This document shows, piece after piece, positions 17,515-32,661 of a stretch of 44,324 nucleotides of DNA; position 1 is the first letter of the stretch; the number at the start of each line of letters is the position of its first letter. The position numbers were made by a program, and so were the translations under genes. The stretch lies in NCBI GenBank assembly GCA_027622975.1, contig JAQBVN010000018.1, forward strand, positions 1 through 44,324, in the 5' to 3' direction. The notes under the pieces were generated by a model, which was not told the origin of the DNA, did not search any database, and worked only from the letters and a program-made list of their open reading frames with translations. Source of the DNA: Bacteroidota bacterium. GTDB taxonomy: Bacteria > Bacteroidota > Bacteroidia > Flavobacteriales_D > Sanyastnellaceae.

Positions 17515-17522
17515 TACTTTCG
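17515..17522 (+). promoter_or_regulatory. Candidate -7 promoter element, parE-parC
   Basis: TACTTTCG, one mismatch from TAnnTTTG, 8 bases before the parE ATG. No convincing -33 TTG at normal spacing. Confidence 0.45.
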
Positions 17523-17530
17523 AAGCATCT

Positions 17531-19381
17531 ATGGCAGATCAAATCACGTACACAGAGGACAACATCCGGAGCCTGGACTGGAAGGAGCACATCCGGATGC
17601 GACCAGGGATGTACATAGGAAAATTGGGGGATGGCAGGGATGCGGACGACGGAATCTACGTCTTGCTCAAGGAAATCATTGACAACAGCATCGATGAGTA
17701 CACCATGGGGCATGGCAAAACCATCGAAGTAGCCATCAAGGATGACGAAGTTCGCGTTCGAGATTACGGTCGTGGCATCCCGCTAGGGAAAGTGGTTGAT
17801 TGCGTCTCGAAAATCAATACGGGCGGCAAGTATGACAGCCGTGCGTTCAAGAAATCTGTGGGGTTGAACGGGGTGGGAACCAAGGCGGTCAATGCCCTCT
17901 GTACGGAGTTTGTGGTGGAGAGTGTGCGTGAAGGCCAAATGAAGCGTGCCGGCTTTGAGCTCGGGGTGCTCGCGGATGACGCTCAAGTGGAGTCCACGAC
18001 CAAACGCAACGGCACCCTCTTCCGATTCAAGCCTGACCCGGACATCTTCAAGGGCTACCGATTTCGCACCGAGCACGTGGAAAAGCTCTTGTGGAATTAC
18101 GCCTACTTGAACACGGGTTTGACCCTGTATCTGAACGGAGAGAAATTTCGGAGTGAAAACGGGTTGAAGGACCTGCTTGAAGACAGGCTCGACAGCAAGT
18201 TGCGCTACCCCATCGTTCATTTGGTAGGAGAGGACATTGAAGTGGCCATCACACACACCGAGGCCTATGGAGAGGACTACCAGAGCTTTGTCAACGGCCA
18301 GTATACGCCACAGGGTGGAACTCACCAGGCTGCGTTTCGCGAAGCCTACATCAAGGTGGTTCGAGATTTTTTTGGCAAGGACTACGATGCGCAGGACATT
18401 CGCGGGGGGATTTCCGCGGCTGTTGCGGTGAAAGTGGAAGAGCCGGTGTTCGAGTCTCAGACGAAGACCAAGCTCGGTTCGCAGGATGTGGGTCCCAACC
18501 GCCCCTCGTTGAAGAGTTTTGTGTTTGACTTTTTGAAGCGCGAACTCGACAATTTTCTGCACCGCAATCCCGAGATCGCCCAGGCCCTTCAGCAACGCAT
18601 CATCCAAAGTGAGAAGGAGCGAAAGGATTTGGCGGGCATCAAGAAATTGGCACGTGAACGCGCCAAAAAGGCCTCACTGCACAACCGAAAGTTGCGCGAT
18701 TGTCGTTTGCATTTGACCGACGCCAAGACAGAACGCAATGAGGAGACCACCCTGTTCATCACGGAGGGAGATTCGGCATCAGGATCCATCACCAAGGCTC
18801 GCGACGTGGCCACTCAGGCGGTGTTCAGTCTGAAGGGAAAGCCGCTCAACAGTTTTGGTTTGACCAAGAAGGTGGTCTACGAAAACGAAGAATTCAATCT
18901 CTTGCAAGCGGCACTCGACATTGAGGACGGCCTGGACACGCTCCGATACAACAAAGTGGTGATTGCCACCGATGCGGACGTGGACGGCATGCACATTCGC
19001 TTGCTTCTCATCACATTCTTTCTGCAGTTTTTTCCAGACTTGGTGAAGCGGGGCCATTTGTATGTACTTCAAACGCCATTGTTCCGTGTTCGCAACAAAA
19101 AAGAGACGCGTTATTGCTATGACGAGGGCGAAAAACAGCAGGCCTTGGCTGATTTGGGACAGCGCGCTGAAATCACGCGCTTCAAAGGGTTGGGAGAGAT
19201 CAGCCCCGACGAGTTCAGTCATTTCATCGGGGAGGACATCCGTTTGGACCCAGTGGTGATTGGCAAAGAGCAAAGTCTCCAAGAAATGCTCGGGTTTTTC
19301 ATGGGCAAAAACACCCCAGATCGGCAGCAATTCATCATTGAGAATCTCCGCGTGGAAAAAGACGAAGTGACCGAAGCATGA
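17531..19381 (+). CDS. parE: Topoisomerase IV subunit B (type IIA)
   Basis: 616 residues from the ATG at 17531; upstream in-frame codons are rejected because family similarity begins at [17 protein letters not shown] and a promoter element lies just ahead. GHKL ATPase: [16 protein letters not shown] and [13 protein letters not shown]. The TOPRIM metal site is TEGDSASG (E412, D414) with [10 protein letters not shown] further on, and the QTPLFRV and FKGLGEI motifs follow. The protein supplies ATP hydrolysis and DNA gating for decatenation of daughter chromosomes. The stop overlaps the parC start by 4 bases (ATGA). The short form without gyrase-type insertions and the pairing with this A subunit favour ParE over GyrB. 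Confidence 0.93.
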   Translation: MADQITYTEDNIRSLDWKEHIRMRPGMYIGKLGDGRDADDGIYVLLKEIIDNSIDEYTMGHGKTIEVAIKDDEVRVRDYGRGIPLGKVVDCVSKINTGGKYDSRAFKKSVGLNGVGTKAVNALCTEFVVESVREGQMKRAGFELGVLADDAQVESTTKRNGTLFRFKPDPDIFKGYRFRTEHVEKLLWNYAYLNTGLTLYLNGEKFRSENGLKDLLEDRLDSKLRYPIVHLVGEDIEVAITHTEAYGEDYQSFVNGQYTPQGGTHQAAFREAYIKVVRDFFGKDYDAQDIRGGISAAVAVKVEEPVFESQTKTKLGSQDVGPNRPSLKSFVFDFLKRELDNFLHRNPEIAQALQQRIIQSEKERKDLAGIKKLARERAKKASLHNRKLRDCRLHLTDAKTERNEETTLFITEGDSASGSITKARDVATQAVFSLKGKPLNSFGLTKKVVYENEEFNLLQAALDIEDGLDTLRYNKVVIATDADVDGMHIRLLLITFFLQFFPDLVKRGHLYVLQTPLFRVRNKKETRYCYDEGEKQQALADLGQRAEITRFKGLGEISPDEFSHFIGEDIRLDPVVIGKEQSLQEMLGFFMGKNTPDRQQFIIENLRVEKDEVTEA

Positions 19382-22197
19382 GTGAGCACGAAGACATTCA
19401 CGACGAAGACCGCGACGAGCGGGACGACGAATTCGCGGGTGAAGAAACCACCGCGGAGTCAGGGGAGATGGAGCATGTTGTCCCGGTTCGGGGCATGTAC
19501 AACGATTACTTCCTCGACTACGCGAGCTACGTCATCCTCGAGCGGGCAGTTCCGCACCAAAACGACGGGTTGAAGCCAGTTCAGCGCAGGATTTTGCACA
19601 GCCTGCGGGAGATGGATGACGGTCGTTTTCACAAGGTGGCCAACGTCATTGGCAACACGATGAAGTATCACCCGCACGGGGACGCGAGCATCGGAGATGC
19701 CATGGTGCAAATTGGCCAGCGAGAGTTGCTGTTGGATTGTCAAGGAAACTGGGGGAACATTTTGACCGGTGACCGCGCGGCCGCTCCCCGTTACATTGAG
19801 GTCAAACTGAGCAAATTTGCTCTCGAGGTCTTGTTCAATGCCAAGACGACCACGTGGCTTGCGTCCTACGACGGCCGGAACAAAGAACCGGAAACGCTTC
19901 CCGTGAAGTTTCCGTTGTTGTTGTCGAGTGGAGTCGATGGCATCGCTGTGGGTTTGGCCTGCAAAATTTTGCCTTACAACTTCATTGAGCTCATCGACGC
20001 TTGCATTGCACACTACCAAAACAAGCGTTTCAAGCTGTACCCTGACTTCCCGACAGGAGGCATGGCGGACGTGGAAAACTACGACGACGGTCTTCGGGGA
20101 GACCGCGTGAGGGTTCGTGCCCGCATCGACAAGGTGGATAACAAAACCTTGGTGGTGCGAGAGGTTCCTTACGGGGTGACGACGGGGTCGTTGATTGAGA
20201 GCATTTTGAAGGCCAATGACAAAGGCAAGATCAAGATCAAAAAGGTGGAGGACAACACGGCCGACAAGGTCGAAGTGGTGGTGCATCTGGCCAACAACGT
20301 CTCGCCTGACAAAATGCTCGATGCGCTGTATGCATTCACCGACTGCGAGGTGAGTTTGGCTCCCAACAGCTGTGTTGTGTTTGACGACAAGCCGGTGTTT
20401 CTCGGTGCATCAGACATTCTTCGCATCAGTGCCGATCGCACGCGCGAATTGCTCAAACGCGAGCTGGAAATCGAATTGGGGGAGCTGCAAGAAACATGGC
20501 ATTTTGCTTCGCTCGAGAAAATTTTCATCGAGAACCGGATTTACCGCGACATCGAAGAATGCGAGACGTGGGAAGAGATTTTGGAGGCCATCCATGAAGG
20601 TTTGAAGCCTCACATCAAGCACCTGCTACGCGCCGTCACCGACGAGGACGTGACCCGATTGACAGAGATTCGGATCAAGCGCATCTCCAAATTCGACAGT
20701 TTCAAGGCCGATGAGCGCATTGCCTCGCTTGAAGTTGACATCGACAAGGTCAAACATCACTTGGCGCATCTCACGGAATATGCCATTGATTGGTTCAAGA
20801 AGCTCAAGGAGAAGTACGGAGCCGGACAGGAACGTCGCACAGAACTCCGAACCTTCGACACCATCGATCGGAGCAAGGTGGCCGTGGCCAATGCCAAGCT
20901 GTATTGGAACCCCGAAGAGGGATTTGTTGGGACAGGGCTCAAGAGAGGCGAAGGAGAGCTTGTGGGGGATTGTTCGGACATTGACGACATCATCGTCTTC
21001 CGTCGTGACGGCGTGATGCAGGTCAGCAAAGTGACGCAGAAAGCCTTTTTTGGTAAGGACTTGATCCATGTGGCGGTTTGGAAAAAGGGGGACAAACGCA
21101 CCACCTACAACACCATTTATCTCGATGGTGCCTCAGGTCGCAGCATGGTCAAACGATTCAATGTGACGTCCATCACCCGCGACCGAGAGTACCCCATCAC
21201 CAAAGGCACGCCCAAGTCCAGGATCCTCTATTTCAGTGCCAATGCCAACGGGGAGGCTGAAGTTGTGACGTTGTTCCTTCGAGCACAGGCGCGGTTGAAG
21301 AAATTGAAATTTGATGTTGATTTCAGTGATGTAGGCATCAAAGGGAGGGCGGCGGCTGGCAATTTGGTGTCCAAATTCGGTGTTCGCAAGATTGAAATGA
21401 AGGAGGAAGGCGTGAGCACGTTGGGCGCACGCAAGGTTTGGTATGACGAAACGGTTCGCCGATTGAATGCGGATGGCCGTGGCCGATTCTTGGGGGATTT
21501 CAAGGCCGAGGATAAAATCCTGGTCTTGCTGGACACGGGGGAGTATGCATTCACCGGGTTTGACCTGAGCACGCATTTTGACGACAAGATGATCCACTTG
21601 GAAAAGTTCGATGAGGACCGTCCTGTCTCCGTGGTGTACTACGAGGGTGAGAAGGAGGAATGGTATGTCAAACGCTTCCTGCCAGAATTCAGCAAAACCG
21701 TCACCGGTTTCATGGGAGAGCATCCTCAATCTCGGTTAGGGGTTGCATCCACATTGCATCATCCGCATGTGCGAATCCGTTACAACCGACGGTTCAAGCA
21801 CACGAGAGATCGGGACGATGACGTGGTGGATTTGAGGGGCTTCATTTCTCTGAAGGGCGTGAAGGCGCTTGGAAACAAACTAAGCCCATTGCCCGTGACG
21901 GAGGTCAGTTTGGAAGCGCCCATCGAGGAACTTGAGTTGGCCCTGGACAAGGAGCTGCAAGCAGCGCGTGAGGCGGATGAACTGCGTGCCAGGGAGGCCT
22001 CGACGGAACAGCGGGGGACGGCATCGAATGACGAGGACGCTGAGGATTTCGACGCCCCGGACGAGGCCGTGGATGAGTCAGATTCGGCCTATGATTCCGA
22101 TTCGGAGGACGATGACGCGGCCTGGGAAGTCGGGTCTGATGCCCCGGATTCATCGGAACCGGAGATTGATGGCAAGGGGCAAGCATCCTTGTTCTGA
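19378..22197 (+). CDS. parC: Topoisomerase IV subunit A with acidic tails
   Basis: 939 residues, a little long. The first ~33 residues are acidic ([16 protein letters not shown]), then the winged-helix core starts at [19 protein letters not shown]. The catalytic tyrosine is Y139 in [15 protein letters not shown] and [14 protein letters not shown] flank the DNA gate. A beta-propeller-like C-terminal domain spans about 500-850. The final ~75 residues are an extreme Asp/Glu/Ser tail ([18 protein letters not shown]) ending in GKGQASLF, where QASLF resembles a sliding-clamp-binding peptide. ParC cuts and rejoins both strands to unlink chromosomes. It is translationally coupled to parE and followed by a strong terminator. 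Confidence 0.93.
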   Translation: MSEHEDIHDEDRDERDDEFAGEETTAESGEMEHVVPVRGMYNDYFLDYASYVILERAVPHQNDGLKPVQRRILHSLREMDDGRFHKVANVIGNTMKYHPHGDASIGDAMVQIGQRELLLDCQGNWGNILTGDRAAAPRYIEVKLSKFALEVLFNAKTTTWLASYDGRNKEPETLPVKFPLLLSSGVDGIAVGLACKILPYNFIELIDACIAHYQNKRFKLYPDFPTGGMADVENYDDGLRGDRVRVRARIDKVDNKTLVVREVPYGVTTGSLIESILKANDKGKIKIKKVEDNTADKVEVVVHLANNVSPDKMLDALYAFTDCEVSLAPNSCVVFDDKPVFLGASDILRISADRTRELLKRELEIELGELQETWHFASLEKIFIENRIYRDIEECETWEEILEAIHEGLKPHIKHLLRAVTDEDVTRLTEIRIKRISKFDSFKADERIASLEVDIDKVKHHLAHLTEYAIDWFKKLKEKYGAGQERRTELRTFDTIDRSKVAVANAKLYWNPEEGFVGTGLKRGEGELVGDCSDIDDIIVFRRDGVMQVSKVTQKAFFGKDLIHVAVWKKGDKRTTYNTIYLDGASGRSMVKRFNVTSITRDREYPITKGTPKSRILYFSANANGEAEVVTLFLRAQARLKKLKFDVDFSDVGIKGRAAAGNLVSKFGVRKIEMKEEGVSTLGARKVWYDETVRRLNADGRGRFLGDFKAEDKILVLLDTGEYAFTGFDLSTHFDDKMIHLEKFDEDRPVSVVYYEGEKEEWYVKRFLPEFSKTVTGFMGEHPQSRLGVASTLHHPHVRIRYNRRFKHTRDRDDDVVDLRGFISLKGVKALGNKLSPLPVTEVSLEAPIEELELALDKELQAAREADELRAREASTEQRGTASNDEDAEDFDAPDEAVDESDSAYDSDSEDDDAAWEVGSDAPDSSEPEIDGKGQASLF

Positions 22198-22256
22198 GGT
22201 TGTGAATTTGGCCGATGACGGAGACCTGTGGATGACTTGACGGCATGGAACCCATG

Positions 22257-22292
22257 AAGGGGTTGGTGTGTTTTTTACACGAACCCTTTTTT
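22257..22292 (+). terminator. Rho-independent terminator after parC
   Basis: AAGGGGTTGGTGT (22257-22269) pairs, with one bulge and one mismatch, with ACACGAACCCTT (22277-22288) around a T-rich loop, then a run of T to 22292. It lies 60 bases past the parC stop and ends immediately before the promoter element of the next gene. Confidence 0.8.
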
Positions 22293-22294
22293 CC

Positions 22295-22302
22295 TACCTT
22301 CG
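22295..22302 (+). promoter_or_regulatory. Candidate -7 promoter element, GH13 gene
   Basis: TACCTTCG, one mismatch from TAnnTTTG, starting 3 bases after the parC terminator and 20 bases before the ATG at 22323. A TTT lies about 18 bases upstream inside the terminator. Confidence 0.45.
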
Positions 22303-22322
22303 CCCCATTCAGATTCACCCCC

Positions 22323-23765
22323 ATGAAGCACTTTTTGTTGATTTCGGCAGCCCTTGTGACAGGCTTGAGTTGGACGTCTTGCGGTGAGGCCCCTTTGGCT
22401 ACTGGCGATGCGCATGTGCTCGGAACAGGCGCCCCTGCAGACACCTTGATTCACCCAGAGTGGACGAAGAATGCAACCATTTATGAGGTCAATGTGAGAC
22501 AACACACGCCCGAAGGAACGATGGCTGCCTTGTTGCCAGATTTGGACAGGCTGAAGGATTTGGGCGTCGACATATTGTGGCTGATGCCCATTCACCCCAT
22601 TGGAGAGGTCAACCGCAAGAGGGGAGAAAACCAAAACAACTACATCGCGGAACCTGGCAGCGGATCGCTAGGTAGTCCCTACAGCGTCAGGGATTACGTC
22701 GCGGTCAATCCTGATTATGGCACCCACGATGACCTCCGCGCTTTGGTCGATGGAGCGCATCAACGCGGGATGCGTGTGATTTTGGACTGGGTGGCCAACC
22801 ACAGCGCGTTTGATTGTGTCTGGACTGAGGGGAACCGAGAATTCTATTTGTTGGACAGCGTTGGAAATTTGCAACCACCCTTGGGAACTGACTGGTGGGA
22901 TGTTGCCCAACTGGATTGGGAGAGGGGTGAAGAAAATGGTCTGTATGCCGCGATGGCGGACGCCATGACATTTTGGGTCACGGAATGTGACGTGGATGGC
23001 TTCCGCTGCGACGTGGCTGAAAAGGTGCCCACTGCGTTTTGGGAAAAGGCCCGTCGGCAATTGGAGGCGGCCAAACCCGATGTGTTCATGCTGGCGGAAG
23101 CCGAGGTCCCCGAGCATCACAACCGAGCGTTTGACATGAGCTACGGATGGCATTTTCACCATCTCACCAACCAGGTGGCTCAAGGGAAGGAGCCCGTCGA
23201 GGTTCTTCGGTCTTACGTGAAGGAGGAGGCGGAGAGGTTTCCGAGCGACGCATACCGGATGGGATTTGTGACCAACCATGATGAAAACAGCTGGAATGGT
23301 ACCATCGAAGAACGGTATGGTGATGCGGGAGATGCCATGGCAGTCCTTGCGGCCACTTTGCTCGACATGCCTCTGATTTATTCGGGACAGGAAGCAGGCA
23401 TGACCAAGCGTCTTCGATTCTTTGAAAAGGACACAGTGTTGTGGGGCAACCATGCCAAGGCGGATTTGTACCGAAGCCTGAATGACTTGCACCACGCGCA
23501 GGAAGCCCTATGGAATGGGAATTTTGGAGCCCGTCCCGAGGTGCTTTCGACCTCCGTCGATGAGTCGGTGTTTGCCTTCCAAAAGGTCAAAGGGGAGTCC
23601 ATTGTGGTGGTTGTGCTGAATCTTTCATCCGAAGCGTTGCCCGTGGCAGTGAAGGGACTTCCAAGCAGCCTGTCTGTTGCCATGTCTTCAGCGGCAGAAG
23701 GTTCCTGGGTCAATGGTCAAGAGATCTCGGGGTTTGGCTATGTCGTTTTGACCCTTCCTTCCTGA
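22323..23765 (+). CDS. GH13 alpha-amylase-family lipoprotein
   Basis: 480 residues from the ATG at 22323, chosen because it begins the signal peptide MKHFLLISAALVTGLSW followed by TSC, a relaxed lipobox. The GH13 (beta/alpha)8 barrel is complete: region I LDWVANHS, region II GFRCDVAEK with nucleophile D230, region III MLAEAE with acid/base E259, region IV FVTNHDEN with D320. A short beta domain closes the protein. It should hydrolyse alpha-glucans or maltooligosaccharides on the cell surface or in the periplasm. No SusCD pair adjoins it. Its last codons lie inside a 13-14 bp tandem repeat. Exact specificity cannot be read from sequence. Confidence 0.93.
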   Translation: MKHFLLISAALVTGLSWTSCGEAPLATGDAHVLGTGAPADTLIHPEWTKNATIYEVNVRQHTPEGTMAALLPDLDRLKDLGVDILWLMPIHPIGEVNRKRGENQNNYIAEPGSGSLGSPYSVRDYVAVNPDYGTHDDLRALVDGAHQRGMRVILDWVANHSAFDCVWTEGNREFYLLDSVGNLQPPLGTDWWDVAQLDWERGEENGLYAAMADAMTFWVTECDVDGFRCDVAEKVPTAFWEKARRQLEAAKPDVFMLAEAEVPEHHNRAFDMSYGWHFHHLTNQVAQGKEPVEVLRSYVKEEAERFPSDAYRMGFVTNHDENSWNGTIEERYGDAGDAMAVLAATLLDMPLIYSGQEAGMTKRLRFFEKDTVLWGNHAKADLYRSLNDLHHAQEALWNGNFGARPEVLSTSVDESVFAFQKVKGESIVVVVLNLSSEALPVAVKGLPSSLSVAMSSAAEGSWVNGQEISGFGYVVLTLPS

Positions 23766-23790
23766 CCCTCCTTCCTGACCCTTCCTTCCT
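23750..23790 (+). repeat. Three tandem 13-14 bp repeats over the GH13 stop codon
   Basis: GACCCTTCCTTCCT at 23750-23763, GACCCTCCTTCCT at 23764-23776 and GACCCTTCCTTCCT again at 23777-23790, followed by GACTTG. The TGA stop (23763-23765) spans the first junction, so each unit boundary recreates TCC-TGA. The strand is C/T-rich. The rest of the 116-base gap to mgsA holds only the mgsA promoter. Confidence 0.85.
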
Positions 23791-23847
23791 GACTTGCTTG
23801 TGGCGTCCCCACGGTCGTCCCCACCGCATCGTCAATGCGTCTCAGGC

Positions 23848-23877
23848 TTTGTAGGTCCGAGGCGTGAGCTATGTTTG
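23848..23877 (+). promoter_or_regulatory. Promoter of mgsA (-33 TTTG and -7 TATGTTTG)
   Basis: TTTG at 23848-23851 and TATGTTTG at 23870-23877 are separated by 18 bases, a good full-length Bacteroidota promoter. The mgsA ATG at 23882 follows after only 4 bases, so the transcript would begin at or beside the start codon. Confidence 0.65.
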
Positions 23878-23881
23878 CGCC

Positions 23882-24261
23882 ATGAAATTGAAACGCGTGG
23901 CTTTGATTGCTCATGATGGCAAGAAAAACGAACTCGTCGACTTTGTGCGAAGACACCAGTCTTGGTTTGCCGAACGCGAATTGGTGGGGACCGGTACGAC
24001 GGGCGGACGCATTGAAGAACTTGGATTGAAGGTGGAGCGTTTCGCTTCGGGTCCCCTCGGTGGGGATGCCCAAATCGCGGCGAGAATCACAGAGGGTCTT
24101 CTCGATGCGGTGATTTTTTTCCGCGACCCCATGGGCAAGCATCCACACGAGCCCGACGTGAACATGCTTCTGCGCCAATGTGACGTTCACAACGTGGCGT
24201 TGGCCACCAACCGGGCGACTGCTGAGTTGCTCGTGTATTGTGTGATCCAAGAGGAGGCGTG

Positions 24262-24262
<1 letters not shown>
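23882..24262 (+). CDS. mgsA: Methylglyoxal synthase
   Basis: 126 residues, a short form (E. coli MgsA has 152). Active-site residues line up with the E. coli enzyme: H11 in IAHDGKK, TGTTG near 37-41, D62 in GPLGGDAQ (E. coli D71), D82, H89 and D92 in FFRDPMGKHPHEPDV (E. coli D91, H98, D101), then ALATNRATAE. It converts dihydroxyacetone phosphate to methylglyoxal and phosphate, a bypass that relieves phosphosugar build-up. The ATG follows a promoter by 4 bases and the stop overlaps prmC (TGATG). It lies 116 bases after the GH13 gene but has its own promoter. Confidence 0.95.
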
Positions 24263-29282
<5,020 letters not shown>

Positions 29283-29342
29283 GCGTGTGATACGGAACCC
29301 AACCCTTCAGGGTTTCATCGGTTGGGGATTCTCACACGATTT

Positions 29343-31895
29343 TCAAATCTGAAGTGTGATTTTCACATTGATTCTTCGGCCTGTCAAGAAATTGGGGACT
29401 GCATAGAAGCGGCCATTGACATCCTGAATCCAGTTGTGGTTGATGGTGTTGTTGATGCCCAAAATGTTGAACACCTCCAAAGAGATGGCTCCATCCTTCC
29501 CAGCGTCGTCGCCAAACATCACACGTGAGAACCCCACATCCACGCGCCGGTAGGCGGGCGTTCGCAGCACATCGTCATAGCGATTCTCCGAGGGAGGGCC
29601 ATAGGGAAGGCCTGAGCCGTAGAACAAGCTCAACAAGACCTTGTAGTCGGGATTCCGGGGCATTTCATCCTGAAACAACAGGCTGAAACTGAAGCGTTGA
29701 TCTGCTGGTCTGGGAATCATCCCTGGATACAACGTCACGGTGTCAGTGATTTGAGCAAAGGGGCCTGAATGATATCCCGGAATGACTTGAAGACCTTGGG
29801 CGTTGTAGTATTCCTCGTAGCTGTCGTCCAAAAGGTCTTCTTCGGTTTTCAGAACCGACGCGCGCAACCAGCTTTGGACTCCGGGGATGAATTCACCGTT
29901 GAGCATGACATCGAGGCCTGTTGCGTATCCTCGGCTGTTGTTGGTTGCGTAGTACCGTTGCCTGACATTTTCAATCTCGTACGGGATCAACCTATCCAAA
30001 TCCTTGTAATAGAGTTCTCCAACAAGCTTGAAAGGTCGACCTTTGGATTCAAATTCGTGGTCCACTCCAGCCACAGCGTGGATGGCTCGTTGTGGAATGA
30101 CATTGTCGCGGACCACACCGTCGAGGCCGCGCATTTCGCGGTAAAACGGGGGCTGGTGGTACCATCCACCGGCAAGGCGCCAAGAGGTCAGGGGTGTGGT
30201 TGTCGGGATGAAGGTCGCATGAGCACGCGGCCCCCAAACCCATTGGGTGTTGCGGCTGGCAGCCCAAGGATCTGGAAGCACGGACCATCGGTGCATGCGG
30301 GCACCCGCATGAATCACGAGATCGCCTTGGTCCAAGCGGGCTGTCCACGTGTCTTGCACAAAGGCTGTGGTTCTTTGGGCTTGGACATCATTGTATGCTT
30401 GGATTTGGTAGGGAAGGACCAGGGTTTGATCAGGACGCCCTCCGGGACCGAGGTACCCAAGATTGTCGGCAGGGTGAGGCGCAAAGAATCCGGCGCTGTC
30501 AATGACATTCCATTCGTCCACACGGTCTTCAAACCACTCGACGCGATGTTTGACCCCCCAATTCACGACGTGGTCCTCCACCAACCACGTTCCCTTCAAG
30601 GCGCTTCCTGCAACACGCGCCCAAAGGCTGTTTCTGCCATGCTGCAAAAAGCCACCCACGCCGAAGGTTTCTCCCTCGTCGAAGGTGTCTGTGCCCGGAT
30701 CGCGCTCCAATTCACTGAGAAAGTACTGACCGAGAACATCGAAGGACTCTCGCTCTGCGGTTTGCATCCATGATGTGATCCATCGAATGCGAGAGGTTTC
30801 CGTGGCATGTTGCAGGGCCAAAGCCCCAAACCCTGTTTCGTACCCTGATTGTTCCTGACCGTCGTAATACACCGTCAAGCGTGCGGCTTGGTTGATTGTT
30901 CCAATGTTGGTCTCTCGCGTTTCGGGGAAGAACACAAAATCGTTGCGGTTGTATACACCGAGGGCCTGGATTTCCCACGGGCCATAACCATCGGGATCCC
31001 AAGTGAGGTAGCACTGGCCGTCAAGGTAGGTCGGGGCATATTCACCGCGTTCGTCGAGCGTAGAGAGCACATATCGGTTGTTGCGGTAGCGCATCCCGGC
31101 GTTGATTCGAACGGGACCCACCACATGGTCGTGCTGGACTTGTGCACCCAGGGCGCTGGCTGTGACACGGGTTGCCGTTTGGGTTGGTTGGCGGTACTGA
31201 ATATCCAAGACAGAACTCAACTTGTCGCCGTACTTGGCCTCAAATCCCCCCGCACTAAAGACGATGTTTTGGACCATGTCCGGATTGGCAAAAGACAGTC
31301 CTTCTTGTTGTCCGGATCGAACCAAAAAAGGTCGATAAACCTCAATGTCATTGACGTAGATGAGATTTTCGTCAAAGGATCCGCCTCGGACATTGTAGGC
31401 GCTGCTCAGTTCCGAGGTGAAATTGACAGGAGCTTGCATCAACAAATCTTCAATGGTTCCGCGCGGGGTGGGGATGCGGTTGGCCAGTTTCGGATCGATT
31501 TGTTGGAGAGTGCCATCTCCCGACTTGTCCCCTACGACTTCTGCTTCTTTCAGGCTGAGTCCTGGCCGAAGTCGAAAGACATGACTTCGCACCGGACTGT
31601 CCAGCTGGAACGATTTGGATTGGTCGTTGTAACCCACAAACGAAGCGGTGACAGTCCAAGGACCTTCATTGGGAAACACGAGGGTGAGCTTGCCATCAGC
31701 ATCGGCCGAACCGCTCAGGTTAAGTTGCTCCTTGACGATCAATGTGGCACCCGGAAGGGGTTGGCCACTGCCATCGATCACCCGAACCTCGAGGGAGAAG
31801 GTAGGCAGGCCTCCGTCGGGGGTTTGGCCCAAGGCAATCCCAAACAGGAACATCCAAGCTCCCACAACGAAAACCGCGGAGCATGGCCGTGTCAT
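29343..31895 (-). CDS. TonB-dependent outer-membrane receptor
   Basis: 850 residues from the ATG at 31895, which overlaps the upstream stop by 4 bases (ATGA). Signal peptide to about residue 24, then a carboxypeptidase-regulatory-like beta sandwich (about 33-110, LEVRVIDGSGQPLPGATLIV), a plug domain with NVRGGSFDEN (168-177) and a large beta barrel rich in Trp/Tyr ending with the C-terminal signature INVKITLQI. Such receptors import ligands across the outer membrane with ExbBD-TonB energy. There is no SusD gene beside it, and the partner is the small carboxypeptidase-like protein upstream, so it is not a classical polysaccharide locus. The substrate is not evident. Confidence 0.93.
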   Translation of the reverse strand: MTRPCSAVFVVGAWMFLFGIALGQTPDGGLPTFSLEVRVIDGSGQPLPGATLIVKEQLNLSGSADADGKLTLVFPNEGPWTVTASFVGYNDQSKSFQLDSPVRSHVFRLRPGLSLKEAEVVGDKSGDGTLQQIDPKLANRIPTPRGTIEDLLMQAPVNFTSELSSAYNVRGGSFDENLIYVNDIEVYRPFLVRSGQQEGLSFANPDMVQNIVFSAGGFEAKYGDKLSSVLDIQYRQPTQTATRVTASALGAQVQHDHVVGPVRINAGMRYRNNRYVLSTLDERGEYAPTYLDGQCYLTWDPDGYGPWEIQALGVYNRNDFVFFPETRETNIGTINQAARLTVYYDGQEQSGYETGFGALALQHATETSRIRWITSWMQTAERESFDVLGQYFLSELERDPGTDTFDEGETFGVGGFLQHGRNSLWARVAGSALKGTWLVEDHVVNWGVKHRVEWFEDRVDEWNVIDSAGFFAPHPADNLGYLGPGGRPDQTLVLPYQIQAYNDVQAQRTTAFVQDTWTARLDQGDLVIHAGARMHRWSVLPDPWAASRNTQWVWGPRAHATFIPTTTPLTSWRLAGGWYHQPPFYREMRGLDGVVRDNVIPQRAIHAVAGVDHEFESKGRPFKLVGELYYKDLDRLIPYEIENVRQRYYATNNSRGYATGLDVMLNGEFIPGVQSWLRASVLKTEEDLLDDSYEEYYNAQGLQVIPGYHSGPFAQITDTVTLYPGMIPRPADQRFSFSLLFQDEMPRNPDYKVLLSLFYGSGLPYGPPSENRYDDVLRTPAYRRVDVGFSRVMFGDDAGKDGAISLEVFNILGINNTINHNWIQDVNGRFYAVPNFLTGRRINVKITLQI

Positions 31896-32638
31896 TGCCG
31901 CTTGAGTTCTCCGGATTGAAGGGCTTTGAGAAACTTCGCCCAGGCCACAGGATTCAACAAATTGACAGGCGGGGCCTGTCCGGCATAGCCCGCTGCCATC
32001 GCCTGGGCTTGCAGCACTTCCGTGGAAGTGGATTGCCCATCTCGGCCCACTTCCGTCAGCCGGTCGTACATGTCCATGGGGTCCATGGTGGCCTCCCATC
32101 CTGGCACCAAGCCTTCGTTGGGCAATCCCAAAGCCAAAAATTCTTGACGAAAACGCTCCTTGCTTGGCCACGGATAAATGAAAGCGTCCGAGATGTTGAC
32201 GGTGTCTCGGCCCATGGTTTGGACCAAATTTACGCGTCCAACCTCACTGCCACCTGGAATCACCACGGCGTGAGATACGTAGCCAACACTCGAAAATTCG
32301 AGTGTGTCGCCAACCAAAGCGGGCAAACTGAAAAACCCCTGCCCATTGGTCATGGTGCCTCTTCGATCCCGGGACCGAAAGACGGTGCAATAGGGAAGAG
32401 GGGAAAGCGAATCTCCGGTCACCACAAGGCCGCTGACTTGAACCACTTGCACGTCGGAGGTGTCCCCGAAGGCCAAGGACGGAATCAGCATGCTTTTGGG
32501 CTCGAGGGATGGTTCCTCGTTTGGCCCAACATCCTCAACGCTGAAGGCTTGAGCCTTCCACATGCAGCCCACGACCATCCACATGCTGGCGATCATCCGC
32601 AACGACGGCGGTGTGGTGAAAGGGCGGAGCGTTTTCAT
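31892..32638 (-). CDS. Secreted protein with carboxypeptidase-like regulatory domain
   Basis: 248 residues from the ATG at 32638. Earlier in-frame ATGs at 32665 and 32662 touch prfC and lie upstream of the -7-like element, so they are less likely. A hydrophobic N-terminal segment (MIASMWMVVGCMWKAQA) acts as export signal. Residues about 70-145 form a CarboxypepD_reg-like beta sandwich (VSGLVVTGDSLSPLPYCTVF, GTMTNGQGFFSLP, VGYVSHAV). The remainder is helical, with an Ala/Met-rich stretch near VLQAQAMAAGYAG. The TGA overlaps the TonB receptor ATG, so the pair is made together and probably acts together at the outer membrane. Specific role unknown. Confidence 0.8.
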   Translation of the reverse strand: MKTLRPFTTPPSLRMIASMWMVVGCMWKAQAFSVEDVGPNEEPSLEPKSMLIPSLAFGDTSDVQVVQVSGLVVTGDSLSPLPYCTVFRSRDRRGTMTNGQGFFSLPALVGDTLEFSSVGYVSHAVVIPGGSEVGRVNLVQTMGRDTVNISDAFIYPWPSKERFRQEFLALGLPNEGLVPGWEATMDPMDMYDRLTEVGRDGQSTSTEVLQAQAMAAGYAGQAPPVNLLNPVAWAKFLKALQSGELKRQ

Positions 32639-32646
32639 GGGTTGCG

Positions 32647-32654
32647 CCAAGGTA
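32647..32654 (-). promoter_or_regulatory. Candidate -7 promoter element, carboxypeptidase-like gene
   Basis: TACCTTGG on the minus strand, one mismatch from TAnnTTTG, 8 bases before the ATG at 32638 and just after the prfC stop. Supports the 32638 start. Confidence 0.4.
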
Positions 32655-32661
32655 CAACGCA

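Noticed and set aside
17447-17530. N-terminal extension of parE
   Set aside because: The 28 extra residues lie before and across the promoter element and show no family similarity, so the ATG at 17531 is used.
29283-29342. Terminator between the TonB receptor and the lectin-like gene
   Set aside because: Short inverted repeats (AACCC-TGAA-GGGTT) exist but compete with each other and no T-run follows.
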